DNA of 64,000 nucleotides, taken from NCBI GenBank assembly GCA_025403435.1, contig CM046347.1, positions 20,361,110-20,425,109 of the forward strand, given 5' to 3'. Positions 23,245 to 35,772 of this stretch are shown here, one piece after another. Under the pieces are notes generated by a model. The model ran no database searches. It saw nothing but the letters and a program-made list of their open reading frames with translations, and was not told where the DNA came from. The position numbers were made by a program, and so were the translations under genes. The DNA comes from Artocarpus heterophyllus (taxonomy: Eukaryota > Streptophyta > Magnoliopsida > Rosales > Moraceae). Position 1 is the first letter of the stretch; each line of letters starts with the position of its first letter.

Positions 23245-23580
23245 GGAAGAACATGATGGTCCCAACCCCTAGGAAGGGATTTCTATTATGTACCAGATTG
23301 GATCTCTAAAAGGATAAGGTATTTTAGTATGATTTATGGTTGCACACCCCTAGGTGGTGATTATAAATCATGGATAAAATATTGAAATGGTGGTTATACA
23401 CTCACGTTAATTTTATTATTAACCTCCCCTAGGAGCTCTGTTAATAAAATTAATGGCCAAAGAAACGATTATTAGTATATGCTGGATCATACGGGTCCTG
23501 GATGGCATATATTAATCAGGAGGGGATCCGTGTTCCTGATTGAATTTGGCATGACTCCCCTAGGAGCTTGTTGAATTCTG
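23245..23580 (+). promoter_or_regulatory. Four-hairpin CCCCTAGG module upstream of gag in Copia-1
   Basis: CCCCTAGG occurs at 23266, 23347, 23426 and 23557. Each copy sits at the tip of an inverted repeat: ACATGAT/ATTATGT around the first (with one G-U pair), ATGATTTAT/ATAAATCAT extended by ATTTTA/TAAAAT around the second, TTATTAAC/GTTAATAA around the third and GAATT/AATTC around the fourth. Immediate flanks CTCC/GGAG or ACC/GGT also pair. The module ends about 150 bases before the gag start. Known retroviral parallels are dimerisation and packaging hairpins; that role is inference. Confidence 0.6.
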
Positions 23581-23729
23581 AGTTGGGAATTATCGTTGTA
23601 AGGTTGTGATATTTTCAAGGTTTTGACACATAAACACATTTGTATGATTTTACATGATTGTGTTATCTTACTAAATTATTAAATATGTTTGCTTATGTTT
23701 GGTATATGATTCTTTATTGTAGATTGAAA

Positions 23730-26700
23730 ATGTCTAAAAACGCTTTATCATCGATACTTGACAAAAACCAATTAACCGGTGAGAACTATAATGATTGGAA
23801 ACGGAACCTGGACATCGTCCTATCCTTTGAGAAACTGAAGTATGTACTGACAACTCCTTGTCCTCCCGAGCCTACGGGAGACTCAAGTAATGAGCAATTC
23901 CAAGCGTACGACCGCTGGAAAGATGCTAATGATCAGGCCCGCTGCTATGTTATGGCTAGCATGAATAACGTGCTGCAGGCTCAACATCAGGATTATGAGA
24001 CTGCGAAGCAGATCTTGGATAATCTTGAGGATATGTTTGGAGGCCAGGCCATAACAAAGCGGCAAGGGGCGCTTCGGAAACTCTTAAACTGTAGACAGAG
24101 ACCGGGGACATCTGTAAAGGAGCACATGATGTTGGTCATGGGTTACCTCGCTGAGGCTCAAACCAATGGAGCCGACATCGATGCTGAAACTCAGATGACT
24201 ATGGTCTTTGAGACTCTGTCTAAGGAATTTATTCCGTTTAGAGCTACTTTTAATTTGAGCAATAGACGGGATATGACCTTGACAGAACTGATGAAACAGT
24301 TACAGGAGTTTGAACTGCTGATCAGGGAGTCTCCTGCTGGTGGAGAGGCCAATATGGTAGCTGCTTCTGGTTCCAATCCTAACTCTGGGAATGGAAAGAA
24401 ACAACGGGCCAAGAGTGGGAAGTCTTCTATTCCTATTGCTAACAAGAGCAAGAAGAAGAAGAAGAAGAACCCAAAGAAGCTTAAGTGCTTCTTTTGTGGT
24501 AAGGTCGGGCATATAAAGAAGCATTGCAAGGACTTCCTTTCCAAGGGAGGTAGGTGTGATCTTCTATATTTAGAAACTTGTTTGGTTGAGGAATCCAGTG
24601 ACATTTGGGTCATAGATTCTGGTGCAACTAATCATGTTTGTGTTTCTCTGCAGGGATTCAAAGAAACGAGAAGTCTACTTCGTGAAGACTTAACGCTTCG
24701 GATGGGCGATGGATCCTTGGTCTCAGCGGAAGCAGTGGGAGATGTCCATCTTTATTTTGATAATTATAGGAGTTTAATTTTGCGAGATTGTTTTTATGTT
24801 CCTAAATTTAAAAGGAATTTAATTTCTGTATCTTCTTTATTTAAAGACTCCTACGTGGTATCTTTTAATGAAAAAGTGGTGATTCGTAAAAACAAATCTT
24901 TTATCTGTTCTAGATGGATGCAAAATAATCTATATTTTATCAAACCTAAGATGGACTTGTTGCTTAATGCTGAGATAAATGATAATGACTCAAAAAGACT
25001 TAAAACTTCTCACTCTAATAAGACTTATCTTTGGCATTTGCACCTTGGCCATATTAACCTGAATAGGATTCAAAGGTTGGTAAGGGATGGACCTTTAAGT
25101 CACTTAAAGGTGGAATCTATACCTCAATGTGAGTCTTGTTTGGAGGGTAAAATGACCAAAAGACCATACGGGTCTAAGGGCAATAGGGCCGAAGGGGTTC
25201 TAGAACTTGTGCATAGTGATGTTTGCGGACCGATGAACATCCGGGCACGAGGAGGGTATGAGTACTTCGTCACTTTTATTGACGATTACTCAAGATATGG
25301 GTATGTGTACCTAATGCACCACAAAAGCGAAACTTATGATAAGTTCAGGGAGTTTCGGGCTGAAGTGGAAAAGCAATTAGGTAGACCCATAAAGGCACTT
25401 CGATCTGATCGAGGTGGGGAATACCTTTCTGATGAGTTCTTGGGACACTTGTTAGAGAATGGGATTTTATCCCATTTGACTGCGCCGGGCACTCCGCAGC
25501 AGAATGGCGTAGCGGAGAGAAGGAATAGGACTTTGTTGGACATGATTCGGTCCATGATGAGTTATTCATCATTGCCTTTATCCTTTTGGGGATATGCACT
25601 ACAAACCGCATGTTATCTTTTGAACAATGTGCCTTCAAAATCGGTCCCTAAAACTCCTCACGAGTTGTGGACAAGACGGAAGACATCCTTAAACCATATT
25701 CGCATATGGGGATGTCCAGCTCATGTCCTGTTTAAGGATCCGAATAAGTTGGAAACACGTTCAGAAGTTTGCGTGTTTGTAGGATATCCAAAAGGGACTA
25801 AAGGGGGTTATTTTTATAACCCAAAGGAAAATAAAGTCGTGGTTTCAACTAATGCAACTTTCCTTGAGGAGAGTTACATGAACGACTTTAAACCTCAAAG
25901 CAAAGTGGTGCTTGAGGAGTTGAGGGGTAATCCGTTTACTCCGGAGGTTCCGAACGAAACCATTCCGATCGGTGTAGAAAAACCAAACAAACCTGAACAA
26001 CAACCACAGGGGCTTCGGCGTAGTGGGAGGATCGGGCGTCAACCTGAGAGGTATATGTTCAATGGGGAGGTCTTTTTGGCTGAACCGGATGAACAAGATA
26101 GGGATCCTTATACTTACGCAGAAGCTATGGAGGATGTTGATTCAAGACTCTGGACAGAGGCCATGAACATTGAGATGAAGTCTATGGAGACTAATCGAGT
26201 CTGGGAGCTTGTGGATCTTCCCGAAGGGGTAAAACCCATAGGATGTAAGTGGATCTACAAGAGGAAAAGAGGAGTGGATGGAAAGGTCGAAACCTTTAAG
26301 GCTAGACTGGTAGCTAAGGGTTATACGCAAAAGGAAGGAATCGATTATGAGGAAACCTTTTCGCCTGTAGCCATGCTTAAGTCCATCCGGATTCTCTTGT
26401 CCATAGCTGCCGCTCTCGACTACGAGATTTGGCAGATGGATGTCAAGACGGCTTTTCTGAATGGCTATCTTGATGAGTCCATTTATATGGAACAACCAGA
26501 CGGGTTCAAGGTCACGGGTCAAGAGGGTAAGGTTTGTAAGTTGCTAAAGTCTATTTATGGACTTAAGCAGGCTTCTCGTTCTTGGAACATAAGATTTGAT
26601 CAAGTGATCAAGACTTATGGGTTCTCACAAAATGTGGATGAACCATGTGTTTACAAACACATTAAGAATGGGAAGGTGGTTTTTCTACTACTCTATGTAG

Positions 26701-27683
26701 ATGACATTCTGCTAATTGGCAATGACGTTGGGGCGTTGTCATCGGTCAAATTATGGTTGACCAAGCAGTTTGACATGAAGGACTTGGGTGAGGCTAATTT
26801 TGTTCTCGGTATCCAGATCTTGCGGGATAGGAAGAACAAAATGATAGCTTTGTCACAGGCCGGCTACATAGATAAAATTCTCAGGAGGTTTGCAATGCAG
26901 GATTCCAAGAAAGGTGGGCAACCATCTAGGTCTGGAATTACTCTTTCTAAGAAAGACTCTCCAAAGTCTTATGAAGAAAGAGAATACATGAAGAAGGTGC
27001 CTTATGCTTCGGCAGTGGGTAGTCTCATGAATGCCATGCTTTGCACACGACCGGATATTAGCTATGCGGTCGGGATTGTGAGTCGATTTCAGGCGGATCC
27101 AGGACCAAACCATTGGGTTGCGGTAAAGCATATTTTCAAGTACCTGAGAAGGACTCGAGGGTATATGCTTGTGTATTCGGGTGAGGATTTAACTCCTCTA
27201 GGATACACTGATTCGGATTTTCAATCCTGCCTGGATTCTAGGAAATCGACTTCAGGGTTTGTGTTTACTCTGGGTGGCGGTGCCATCAGTTGGAGAAGTG
27301 CGAAGCAAGATTGCACTTCGGATTCAACGATGGAGGCCGAGTATGTGGCGGCTAGTGATGCTTCGAAAGAAGCAGTGTGGCTCCGCAAGTTCCTTGGGGA
27401 TCTTGAGGTAGTTCCTGGTATGGATAAAGCGGTATCACTGTACTGTGATAACAGTGCGGCGGTAGCTAATGCTAAGGAACCAAGATTTCACAAGAAGAGT
27501 AAGCATATTGATCGGAAGTATCATGTGATAAAGGACTTCGTTGAGAGCGGGCATGTCACGGTGTGCAAGATCGCATCAGAGGACAATTTAGCTGATCCAT
27601 TTACGAAGACACTTTCTGGGAGAGTCTTCGAAAGGCATGTGGAAGCTATGGGGATGCGAAATTTGCAGTATTTACTCACTTAG
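23730..27683 (+). CDS. Copia-1 Gag-Pol polyprotein, intact (1317 aa)
   Basis: One uninterrupted frame encodes the capsid protein and all enzymes for reverse transcription and integration in cytoplasmic particles. The start chosen is the ATG giving [17 protein letters not shown], because the same start is used in Copia-2 and Copia-3; the frame stays open 24 codons further up. Order by residue: Gag (UBN2-like, about 1-230); basic K-rich linker; CCHC zinc knuckle [14 protein letters not shown] (253-266); protease DSG (296-298); HHCC zinc region before an integrase core with D497, D560 and E596 (the D,D35E spacing); RT with YVDD at 989-992; RNase H with D1161, E1202 and D1240. Integrase precedes RT, the Ty1/Copia order. 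The C-terminal tail [15 protein letters not shown] ends 15 bp before the 3' LTR. No missing catalytic residue was seen. Gag and Pol are in one frame, so excess Gag would have to come from processing or splicing. Confidence 0.95.
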   Translation: MSKNALSSILDKNQLTGENYNDWKRNLDIVLSFEKLKYVLTTPCPPEPTGDSSNEQFQAYDRWKDANDQARCYVMASMNNVLQAQHQDYETAKQILDNLEDMFGGQAITKRQGALRKLLNCRQRPGTSVKEHMMLVMGYLAEAQTNGADIDAETQMTMVFETLSKEFIPFRATFNLSNRRDMTLTELMKQLQEFELLIRESPAGGEANMVAASGSNPNSGNGKKQRAKSGKSSIPIANKSKKKKKKNPKKLKCFFCGKVGHIKKHCKDFLSKGGRCDLLYLETCLVEESSDIWVIDSGATNHVCVSLQGFKETRSLLREDLTLRMGDGSLVSAEAVGDVHLYFDNYRSLILRDCFYVPKFKRNLISVSSLFKDSYVVSFNEKVVIRKNKSFICSRWMQNNLYFIKPKMDLLLNAEINDNDSKRLKTSHSNKTYLWHLHLGHINLNRIQRLVRDGPLSHLKVESIPQCESCLEGKMTKRPYGSKGNRAEGVLELVHSDVCGPMNIRARGGYEYFVTFIDDYSRYGYVYLMHHKSETYDKFREFRAEVEKQLGRPIKALRSDRGGEYLSDEFLGHLLENGILSHLTAPGTPQQNGVAERRNRTLLDMIRSMMSYSSLPLSFWGYALQTACYLLNNVPSKSVPKTPHELWTRRKTSLNHIRIWGCPAHVLFKDPNKLETRSEVCVFVGYPKGTKGGYFYNPKENKVVVSTNATFLEESYMNDFKPQSKVVLEELRGNPFTPEVPNETIPIGVEKPNKPEQQPQGLRRSGRIGRQPERYMFNGEVFLAEPDEQDRDPYTYAEAMEDVDSRLWTEAMNIEMKSMETNRVWELVDLPEGVKPIGCKWIYKRKRGVDGKVETFKARLVAKGYTQKEGIDYEETFSPVAMLKSIRILLSIAAALDYEIWQMDVKTAFLNGYLDESIYMEQPDGFKVTGQEGKVCKLLKSIYGLKQASRSWNIRFDQVIKTYGFSQNVDEPCVYKHIKNGKVVFLLLYVDDILLIGNDVGALSSVKLWLTKQFDMKDLGEANFVLGIQILRDRKNKMIALSQAGYIDKILRRFAMQDSKKGGQPSRSGITLSKKDSPKSYEEREYMKKVPYASAVGSLMNAMLCTRPDISYAVGIVSRFQADPGPNHWVAVKHIFKYLRRTRGYMLVYSGEDLTPLGYTDSDFQSCLDSRKSTSGFVFTLGGGAISWRSAKQDCTSDSTMEAEYVAASDASKEAVWLRKFLGDLEVVPGMDKAVSLYCDNSAAVANAKEPRFHKKSKHIDRKYHVIKDFVESGHVTVCKIASEDNLADPFTKTLSGRVFERHVEAMGMRNLQYLLT

Positions 27684-27697
27684 TGCAAGTGGGAGAT
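27683..27697 (+). other. Copia-1 polypurine tract
   Basis: GTGCAAGTGGGAGAT abuts the 3' LTR and is the expected plus-strand primer. Confidence 0.85.
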
Positions 27698-29730
27698 TGT
27701 TAGACATGTATGCTCTAAGGAGTAAAAATGTAATACGTTTTTGGAGACATTTTTATCAATAAAGAATTTATTCATTTAAATATACCAAATATTGTCCTCT
27801 TTACGTTCATATTCGTTGAATATATGATAAGCAAACAGTAGTCTGAGACTGTCAGTCTAAACCTTAAGAGTTGGGCATATGATGGGATGATTATGCGGTA
27901 GACACGACTCTTAAGGTGATGGTCTAAAATATATGATCCGCAATCGAGGGAATAAAGTTGGGCGCTTTATTCATGTTAAGATTGTTATGTTGTCTATATC
28001 CCTTTTGGGAGATGGTTTGTCTTGGCCATCGGAGTTGGACTCCGTGAATAGAAACATTGGCGCGTTGTCATAGGTGACGATGTGTTGGATCGGGACATAA
28101 AGTGAATTGATTTGGATTAATAATTCTGTCTTGGCAAATCGATTCACTTTAGACAGTCGTTTGTATTGTATCTTAATCCTGAGATGAATAATGGGCCCGT
28201 TGTCTCGACTTGTGTCTTTTGATGTACCAATGGGTGACTCCCACATCTCTATAGTGGCATGCATGCCGGTACGTTGGAGGCATGACTCTTGATAACGTAG
28301 ACTTGTTATTCATAGATATGGAATCCATAGCTCCTCTTTAGGAGTAATGATATCCTCTTATATGCGTTGTCCTGTAATTGGAAAACTGGAGCGCTCAACC
28401 ATTTGGATACATAGGTGTAACCGAATGGTATACTATCTTTGGATGGTAAGTTTTCTAATGGTAAGACAATGGAACGTAAGATAAAAATAATCGGGAAGGT
28501 AAGACAGAACTTGTCCTTAAGCCGATTATGGATGATCATATGGGGATGCGATACACTATGATATGTCATGGAGACTTAGCTGCACGAGCTTCGTAATTCT
28601 ATAAAGTTCGAGAGTGCAGCTCCAAGCTTTTAGTGGAGTAGCGTTGGAGTTGATAATTGTGAAATGTATATCTGGGATATTGGGTTTCATAGTTATCATG
28701 AGCTTGAACTTTATAGGTCCATTTTGGTCCCCTTTGCTAGCTCACAAAGTCCTGTAACGACACGGCGTGCTTTTCCAATAATTGGTGACTTATGTCGGAT
28801 TTATCAGATTGGTTTAAAATTTATAAGAATCAAATAATTCATGTCTGTTTATCGGTTGAATTAATTTTGTAAGAAATTAGTTCAAGATGAACTTGTTGAA
28901 TTATGGCGTTCGGATAATTCTTGTCTGTTTATCGGTTGTTTTAATTTTGGACAATTAGAACAAGATAAACTTGTAGAATTATTTGAATTGATTTATTTTC
29001 TTAGAGATTATCTTGATAGAGTTTGTTTTGATCAGATATCTTTTCTATTGGGCTATTTGAATCAAAACTGAGACTTTATCCTTTAGAATCTCGGGTGGAA
29101 AATAAAAGATTCGCGGAGATTTTTTCTCGGCAGTTCGGCCTGCCGATCAGAAAGTTCGGCCTGCCGAACTGTCCAGTTCGGCCTGCCTATCTCACAGTTC
29201 GGCATGCCGACCGCGACAGCTAAGATTACGCGTTTTTCACGCGTATCTTATCAGATATTGATCCGAACTTGATTCTATTTCGATTTTTGAGACCTAATCT
29301 GATATGGACTGACCCCAAGGACCAATAGATATAAAAAGGGAGTGAGTCTAATGATTTACTCAGATCAATTTGAGAGATTAAGAGTGATACTCTTCTAGTG
29401 AGCATCTGAAAACTCCCTGAGAGCTTTTGTTCACAAATCACGAACACTAGCTTTGGGTTCTCTCTATTGGTTGGAAGGAGAGTCACCGGTGGAAGAGCTG
29501 TACGTGTGAGCCCACACTCACTCCGGTTGTGGATAGAGAATAGCAAAGAAGACCAGTTGGTTGAGGCTCTTCTGGAACGTTACTTCTCTACACAGGTCGC
29601 GGAGGTTCTTCAGCACACTGAGGTTAGTAAGATCTGTTTAATTTATACATATAACATGTCATACTTGTATTTTGGAAAATACTTTGATGAAATTTTTTTT
29701 AAAATTCCGCTGCGCACCTTGTTTCCAACA
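27698..29730 (+). repeat. Copia-1 3' LTR
   Basis: It is the same length as the 5' LTR (2033 bp) and virtually identical. The palindrome array recurs at 29133-29213 and the TATA box at 29330-29336. It ends TTTCCAACA followed by the target duplication GTTGG. Confidence 0.95.
29133..29213. repeat. Palindrome array in the Copia-1 3' LTR
   Basis: This is the same four units as at 21467-21547, with no differences seen. Confidence 0.9.
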
Positions 29731-30919
29731 GTTGGTACGAACACTAAGGTTATAAGACAAAGAAAGTTATGGAACAAAGATAAGAGTTAAAGAAAGAAAT
29801 GAATGATTATAGGATATTCATAATTAAGCATAAAACAAGTTGACTAGATAGCATAAAATGTTCATGCATATTTTTTATTAAAATGATTTTTAATTATGTT
29901 TTGCGAGAGTGATTTCTTACTTACTGAGCGAAAGCTCATTTAAGTATGTTCATGCTGTAGGTAAGAAAACCTGTCAACGACATTTGTTGGGCGGTGGTAA
30001 GCGACGGATGAATGGTGGAGATGGGTATGGATACCACTATAGTATGTTTCCGTTACCGAAAGAAAAGGTTATTTTTTCATTATTTGATATAATACTTTCA
30101 AAGTTCAAGAAAGTCGAAGTCTTAAGAAATGTTTTCAAAGTTTAAGTTATATTTTACGAAACGTTTTATCCAATTGTAAAATTAAGTTTTAAGTTATGTT
30201 TCAGTAATATTTCTTATTAAGTTTTAAGAAACAATTTAAAAAGGTTTTAAAGGCATTGGTTGAGCGAGGTCTCAACTTGAAGTACGACAATAGTTGCAAC
30301 AGTTTTTAAGTATGTTTTAAGGAATGTTTTAAAGGAATTAATTCTTAAATAATTATCTTTATGTTTAAAAGAAAAGTTTTAAAGATATTTTATTATTATA
30401 TGTTTTAAGAGATTAATGTTATGAGGTATGCAAAGGTTAAGTTTTTACGAATTATGATTACGTTAAATCGTAATGATTATTATGTGATTTTTTTTCATGT
30501 TTGAGAAATTAATGTTAATATGTTAGTTTACGAAATTATGTTTTGAGAAATGATTAATATTTCTTTCAAGATTATATGTTACGAATTCTTTATTATCAAG
30601 AATTCATTTGAAATAATTATGTTTAAAGTACTTTTGCATTTTGTTAATGCATATGTTTTACAGTTTAAGTTATAAGTTTTAAATTACATTTCTTATGCAA
30701 TAAGTTTTAAAGAGAACAAGTTATGACTTGCAATGTGTTTGCAAATGTTATACAAGTTATTTCTTTAAATATATTTTCACTTGTTACACATAAAGTTATA
30801 AAGATTAAGTAAAGGTTTGCAATATATTTGAAAGGAAAATTTTTATTCTGTAATTTTCAGTACTTTATGTTAAAGTATATTGAGATTACGATTATGTTCA
30901 AGTTAAGTAACGGCAACCA

Positions 30920-33900
30920 TTAAGAATCTTATCTATGTAGCTCGCTTGGGACAAAGCTATCATTCTATTCTTCCTATCTCAAAAAATCTGGATACCAAGA
31001 ATCAAATTAGCTTCAGCTAAGTCCTTCATGTGAAACTGCTTGGTCAACCATAATTTGACTGATGACAATGCCCTAACGTCATTGCCAATTAGCAAATGTC
31101 ATCTAAATAGAGCAGTAGAAAAACCACTTTCCCACCTTTAATGTGTTTGTAAACCCATGGTTCGTCAACATTTTGTTCGAACCCATAAGTCTTGATCACC
31201 TAATCAAATATTATGTTCCAAGAACGGGAAGCCTGCTTAAGTCCATAAATTGACTTTAGCAGCTTACAAACCTTACCGTCTTGACTCTTAGCCTTGAACC
31301 CGTCTAGCTACTCCATATAGATGGACTCATCAAGATAGCCATTCAAAAGGGCCGTCTTGACATTTATATGTCAAATCTCGTAGTTGAGAGCGGCAGCTAT
31401 GGACAAGAGAATGTGGATGGACTCAAGCATTGCTACAGGCAAAAAGGTTTCCTCATAATCAATTCCTTTCTTTTGCGTGTATCCCTTAGCTACTAGTCTA
31501 GCCTTATACGTTTCGACCTTTCCATCCACTCCTCTCTTCCTCTTATAGATCCACTTACACCCTATGGGTTTTACCTTTGGGAAGATCCACAAGCTTCCAG
31601 ACTCAATTAGTCTCAATGGACTTCATCTCTATGTTCATGGCCTCCGTCTAGAGTTTCGAATCAACATTCTCTATAGCCTCTTCGTAAGTGTAAGGATCGT
31701 TATCATGTTCATCTGGTTCAGCCAAAAAGGCCTCACCATTGAACATATACCGCTTGGGTTGATGCCTGATCCTCCCACTACGCCGAAGCCCTTTAGGTTG
31801 TTGTTTGGGTTTGGCTAGTTTTTCTACACCGATTGGAGTGGTTTCTACCGGAACCCCGGGAGTGATTGAATCACTCGCCAACTCCTTGAGCACCACTTTG
31901 CTAAAAGGCTTAAAGTTGTCTATGTAACTTTCCTAAAGGAAAGTTGCATTAGTTGAAACCATGACTTTATTTTTCTTTGTGCTATAAAAATAACCCCTTT
32001 AGTCCCTTTTGGATATCCTGTAAATACACAAACTTTCAAACGTGCTTTCAACTTCTTTGCATCCCTAAACAGAACATGAGCCGGACATCCCTATATGCGA
32101 ATATGGTTTAAGAATGTCCTTTTCCCTGTACACAACTTGTGAGGAGTTTTAGGAACTGATTTTGAAGGGACATTGTTCAAAAGATAACATGCAGTTTGTA
32201 ATGCATATCCCCAAAAGGATAAAGGCAATGATGAATAACTTATCATGGACTTGACCATGTCCAACAAAGTCCTATTTCTTCTCTACACCACGCCTATTCT
32301 GCTGCGGAGTGCCCAGTGCGGTCAAATGGTTTAAAATCTCATTCTCTAATAAGTGTCCTAAGAATTCATCAGAAAGGTATTCACCACCTCGATCGAGTCG
32401 AAGTTCCTTTATGGGTCTACCCAATTACTTTTCCACTTTAGCTCGAAATTCCCTGAACTTGTCAAAAGTTTTGATTTTGTGGTGCCTTAGGTACACATAC
32501 CGATACCTTGAGTAATTGTCAATAAAAGTGACGAAATACTCATACCTTCATCGTGCCCGGATGTTCATCAGTCTGCAAACATCACTACGCACAAGTTCCT
32601 TTCTACCCTATTGCCCTTAGACCCAAATGGTCTTTTGGTCATTTTAACCTCCAAACAAGATTCACATTGTGGTATAGATTCCACCTTTAAGTGACTTAAA
32701 GGTTCATCCCTTACCAACCTTTGAATCCTATTCAGGTTAATATGACCTAGGTGTAAATGCCAAAGATAAGCCTCATTCGAGTGAGAAGTTTTAAGTCTTT
32801 TAAAGTTATTTTCATTAATCTCAGCATTAAGTAGTAAATCCATCTTAGGTTTGATAAAATATAGATTATTTTGAATCCATCCAGAACTGATAAAATATTT
32901 ATTTTTACGAATCACCACTTTATTATTAAAAGAAACCAAATAGGAGTCTTTAAATAAACAAGCTACATAAATTAAATTCCTTTTAAGTTTAGGAACATAA
33001 AAACAATCTCAAAAAATTAAATTCCTATAATTATCAAAATATAGATGGACGTCTCCCATTGCTTCAACTAAGACCAAAGATCCATCACCCATCCGGAGCA
33101 TGAAGTCTTCACGTAGTAGACTTATCGTTTCTTTTAACCCCAGAAACATGAACATGATTAGTTACTCTAGAATCTATGACACAAGTGTCACTGGATTCTT
33201 CAACCAAACAAGTTTTTATAACCAAAAGATCACACTTACCCCTCGGGAAAGAAAGTCCTTGCAATTCTTCTTGATGTGCCTGACCGTCCTGCAAAAAAAG
33301 CACTTGAGCTTCTTCAAGTTCCTCTTTTTCTTCTTCTTATTCTTTTTTTTTTTGTAGGAATAGAAGATTTCCCGTTCTTGGCCCGTGCTTCTTTCCATTC
33401 CTAGGGTTAGGATTGGAGCCAGTAGCCACCGCCAAGTTGGCCTTGCCACCCATAAGAGATTCCCTGATCAGCAGTTCGAACTCCTATCATTGTTTCATCA
33501 ACTCAATTAAGGTCATATCACGTCTATTGCTTAAATTAAATGTAGCTCTAAATGGAATAAATTCCTTGGACACAGTCTCAAAACCATAGTCATATGAGTT
33601 TCAACATCAATGTCAGCTCCATTGGTTTGAGCCTCAGCGAGGTAACCCATGACTAACATGCTATGCTCCTTTATAGATGTCTCCGATCTTTGTTTGCAAT
33701 TAAGAAGTTTCCGAAGTGCCCTTTGCCGCTTTGTTAGGGCCTGGCCTCCAAACATGTCTTCAAGATTATCCAAGATCTGCTTCGTAGTCTCATAATCTTC
33801 ATGTTGAGCCTGCAACACGTTATGCATGTTGGCCATAACATAGTAGTGGGCCTGAACATTAGCCTCTTTCTAACGATCATATGCTTGGATTTGATCATTG

Positions 33901-34057
33901 ATGGAATCTCCTTAGACTCGAGAGGACACAGAGTTGTTAGTACAAATTTCAGTTTCTCAAAGGTTAGGATGATGTTTAGGTTCTATTTTCGATCATTGTA
34001 ATTCTCACCGGTTAATTGGTTTTTGTTAAGTATCAAAGATAAAGCGTTTTTAGACAT
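30920..34057 (-). pseudogene. Copia-3 gag-pol, N-terminal part, heavily broken
   Basis: Read on the minus strand from the ATG at 34057 (same MSKNALSS start region as Copia-1), this covers Gag, zinc knuckle, protease, integrase and most of RT, ending at the solo-LTR insertion at 30919/30920. Readable blocks: a Gag piece, [20 protein letters not shown] (33531-33836); a knuckle piece, CFFCRTVRHIKKNC (within 33216-33449), whose two conserved glycines are now R; the pre-integrase and HHCC region [20 protein letters not shown] (32568-32939); the linker RRSGRIRHQPKRYMFNGEAF (31648-31896); and the RT start [20 protein letters not shown] (31371-31616). Numerous stops and frameshifts separate them. It is far more decayed than Copia-2. 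Confidence 0.85.
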
Positions 34058-35757
34058 TTTTAATCTATAATAAAGAATCATATACCAAACATAAGCAAAC
34101 ATATCATAATAATTTAGTAAGATAACACAATCATGTAAAACATACAAATGTGTTTATGTGTCAAAACCTTGAAAAATCACAACCTTACAACGATAATTTC
34201 CCACTCAAAATTCAACAAGCCGCCTAGGGGAGACTTGCCAAATTCAATCAAAAACATAGATCCCTTTCTGATTAATATATGCCATCTAGGACCCGTATGA
34301 TCCTGCATATATTAATAATCATTTCTTTGGCCATCAATTATATTAACAGAGCTCATAGTGGAGGTTAATAAAAAAATCAACATGAGCTTATAACCATCAT
34401 TTCAATATTTTATCCATGATTTATAATCACCACCTAGGGGTGTGCAACGATAAATCATCCTAAAATACCTTATCCTCTCGGAGATCCAACCCGGTACATG
34501 ATAAAAGTCCCTTCCTAGGGGTCGGAACCATCATGTGCTACCTATGGACCAACGATGGAGGCCGTGCGTCCTCTCTTCGAAAATCTTCTCCCACCCAATC
34601 TTTTGAAATCATGGTTTTATTTTAAGAACATACATGAACAATTTTTAATGAGCAGCACTCCCTATTCTATATGGCATACGATCAATATACATGGCAAATC
34701 ATACTATAATGCAAACAAGCAAAGCAATCATGCAAAGCCCCAAGAAAAATAATAATAAATAACCGTAATATTATAGTCCCACCCTAGAGAAAAGAAATCA
34801 AAGATTACAAGAGATAAATCGAAATATATTATCCATTCTTGATTCTTGAATCTTCAAATTGTATCATTCTTCATGTATAATCCGTCTTCAAGTTTTCAAT
34901 CCCGTATAGATAAAAAAAACTCCATATTTTCGGTCATATCCAAATTTAGTGTTTATCAAAATTGTCAAAAATAAAATCAAAACTACACTAAAAAAATGCA
35001 CCTTTTTTGGAAATTCATAGCTCTCTGTCCGCATTGCAATCAGTCTACCAGTCAAGACTCTTCGGCATGCCGAACATTACAGTTCGGGCTACCGGTCATG
35101 ATAGATCGGCCTGCCGAACTTGCAAGTTCAGCCTACCACTAGAGCTTTCAGAATTCTGTCCTACAGATGACCTGCCGATCCCAAAGGTTAGGCCTACCGG
35201 TCTGCGACCATCAACCTACCAATCCTAGGGTTCGACCTGTCAACCAAGTAGAAATTACATTTTCAGAAAATACACCTTTTATGTAGTTTTTCAATTTTAT
35301 TTTCAATAATTCAAAAACATAAAATTAGAAACTCAAAAAATACCTGTGGAACGCTATCATTCATGTTCAAGATCCGTCTTTTAGATCTGTCTTTTAGATT
35401 CATCTTTTAGATCCTTCTTTTTTAAATGATTATTAAATTACATAATTCTTACAAATTTAAAATTAAATAATAATTCCTAGATGGAGATGATAGTCCATAA
35501 TCTAATTACATGAAAAACCTAGATACACATTTTAACATCTAAGAAATCATAATCAACACTAATTAATTAATTAATTAATAATTAAATAATAATTTAATCA
35601 ACCATAATTAATTAATAAACATTCACTATATAATCTATGACAACATAAATATATAGAAACCCTGGAGTGCTAACTCTCTAAAACATTAAATTCAAGTATA
35701 GGAGAGATCAAAATCACATAGTATGATCACAAATTTGTAAATTTATTTAAAATCCAT
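34058..35757 (-). other. Copia-3 leader with degraded hairpin module and palindrome array
   Basis: This is the minus-strand counterpart of the Copia-1 leader. The CCCCTAGG motif is kept at 34514-34521, 34433-34440 and 34223-34230. The copy expected between the last two is mutated, and the 81 and 210 bp spacings equal those in Copia-1. The palindrome array survives in decayed form at 35055-35243. No coding sequence is present. Confidence 0.7.
35055..35243. repeat. Decayed palindrome array in the Copia-3 leader
   Basis: Units such as CTTCGGCATGCCGAAC, GATCGGCCTGCCGAAC and GACCTGCCGATC are still clear among mutated ones, in the orientation expected for the complement of the Copia-1 leader array. 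Confidence 0.75.
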
Positions 35758-35770
35758 GGCTCTGATACCA
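35758..35770 (-). other. Copia-3 primer-binding site
   Basis: GGCTCTGATACCA is the exact complement of TGGTATCAGAGCC. It lies two bases from the 5' LTR edge at 35773. Confidence 0.9.
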
Positions 35771-35772
35771 AT

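Larger units (their letters stand above)
20032..29730 (+). mobile_element. Copia-1: complete, very young Ty1/Copia retrotransposon
   Basis: The element of 9,699 bp is flanked by an exact target duplication, GTTGG (20027-20031 and 29731-29735). Order: 5' LTR 20032-22064, primer-binding site 22067-22078, a long leader of about 1.65 kb, a single gag-pol frame 23730-27683, polypurine tract, 3' LTR 27698-29730. The LTRs are both 2033 bp and I found only two substitutions between them (20158/27824 G to A, and a C to T near their 3' ends). The related LTR at 9235-13147 shows the uninterrupted target ATGATGTTGGTATGAACAC. All expected cis sites and the reading frame are intact, so it may be autonomous. 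Ty1/Copia is secure from the integrase-before-RT order; I do not assign a lineage. Confidence 0.93.
17842..30919 (+). mobile_element. Gypsy-type solo LTR (about 3.4 kb) inserted in Copia-3 pol, itself hit by Copia-1
   Basis: It starts TGTAACAACCG and ends CGGCAACCA, and is flanked by an exact 5-bp duplication, TTAAG (17837-17841 and 30920-30924). Removing Copia-1 and its duplicated target (20032-29735) leaves about 3.37 kb. No primer-binding site or genes are present. The part before Copia-1 holds a GC-rich tract (18380-19260) that resembles the transcribed part of long plant LTRs. The part after it holds the GAGCGAAAGCTCA and GGTATGGATACCAC modules also found in the 9235-13147 LTR, so the two belong to related families. 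Orientation is given by TGTAAC at the left. Confidence 0.8.

Noticed and set aside
24191..24613. 140-codon minus-strand frame inside Copia-1 gag (also 42223-42645 in Copia-2)
   Set aside because: It is a shadow of gag: the F- and L-rich part is the complement of the lysine-rich linker.
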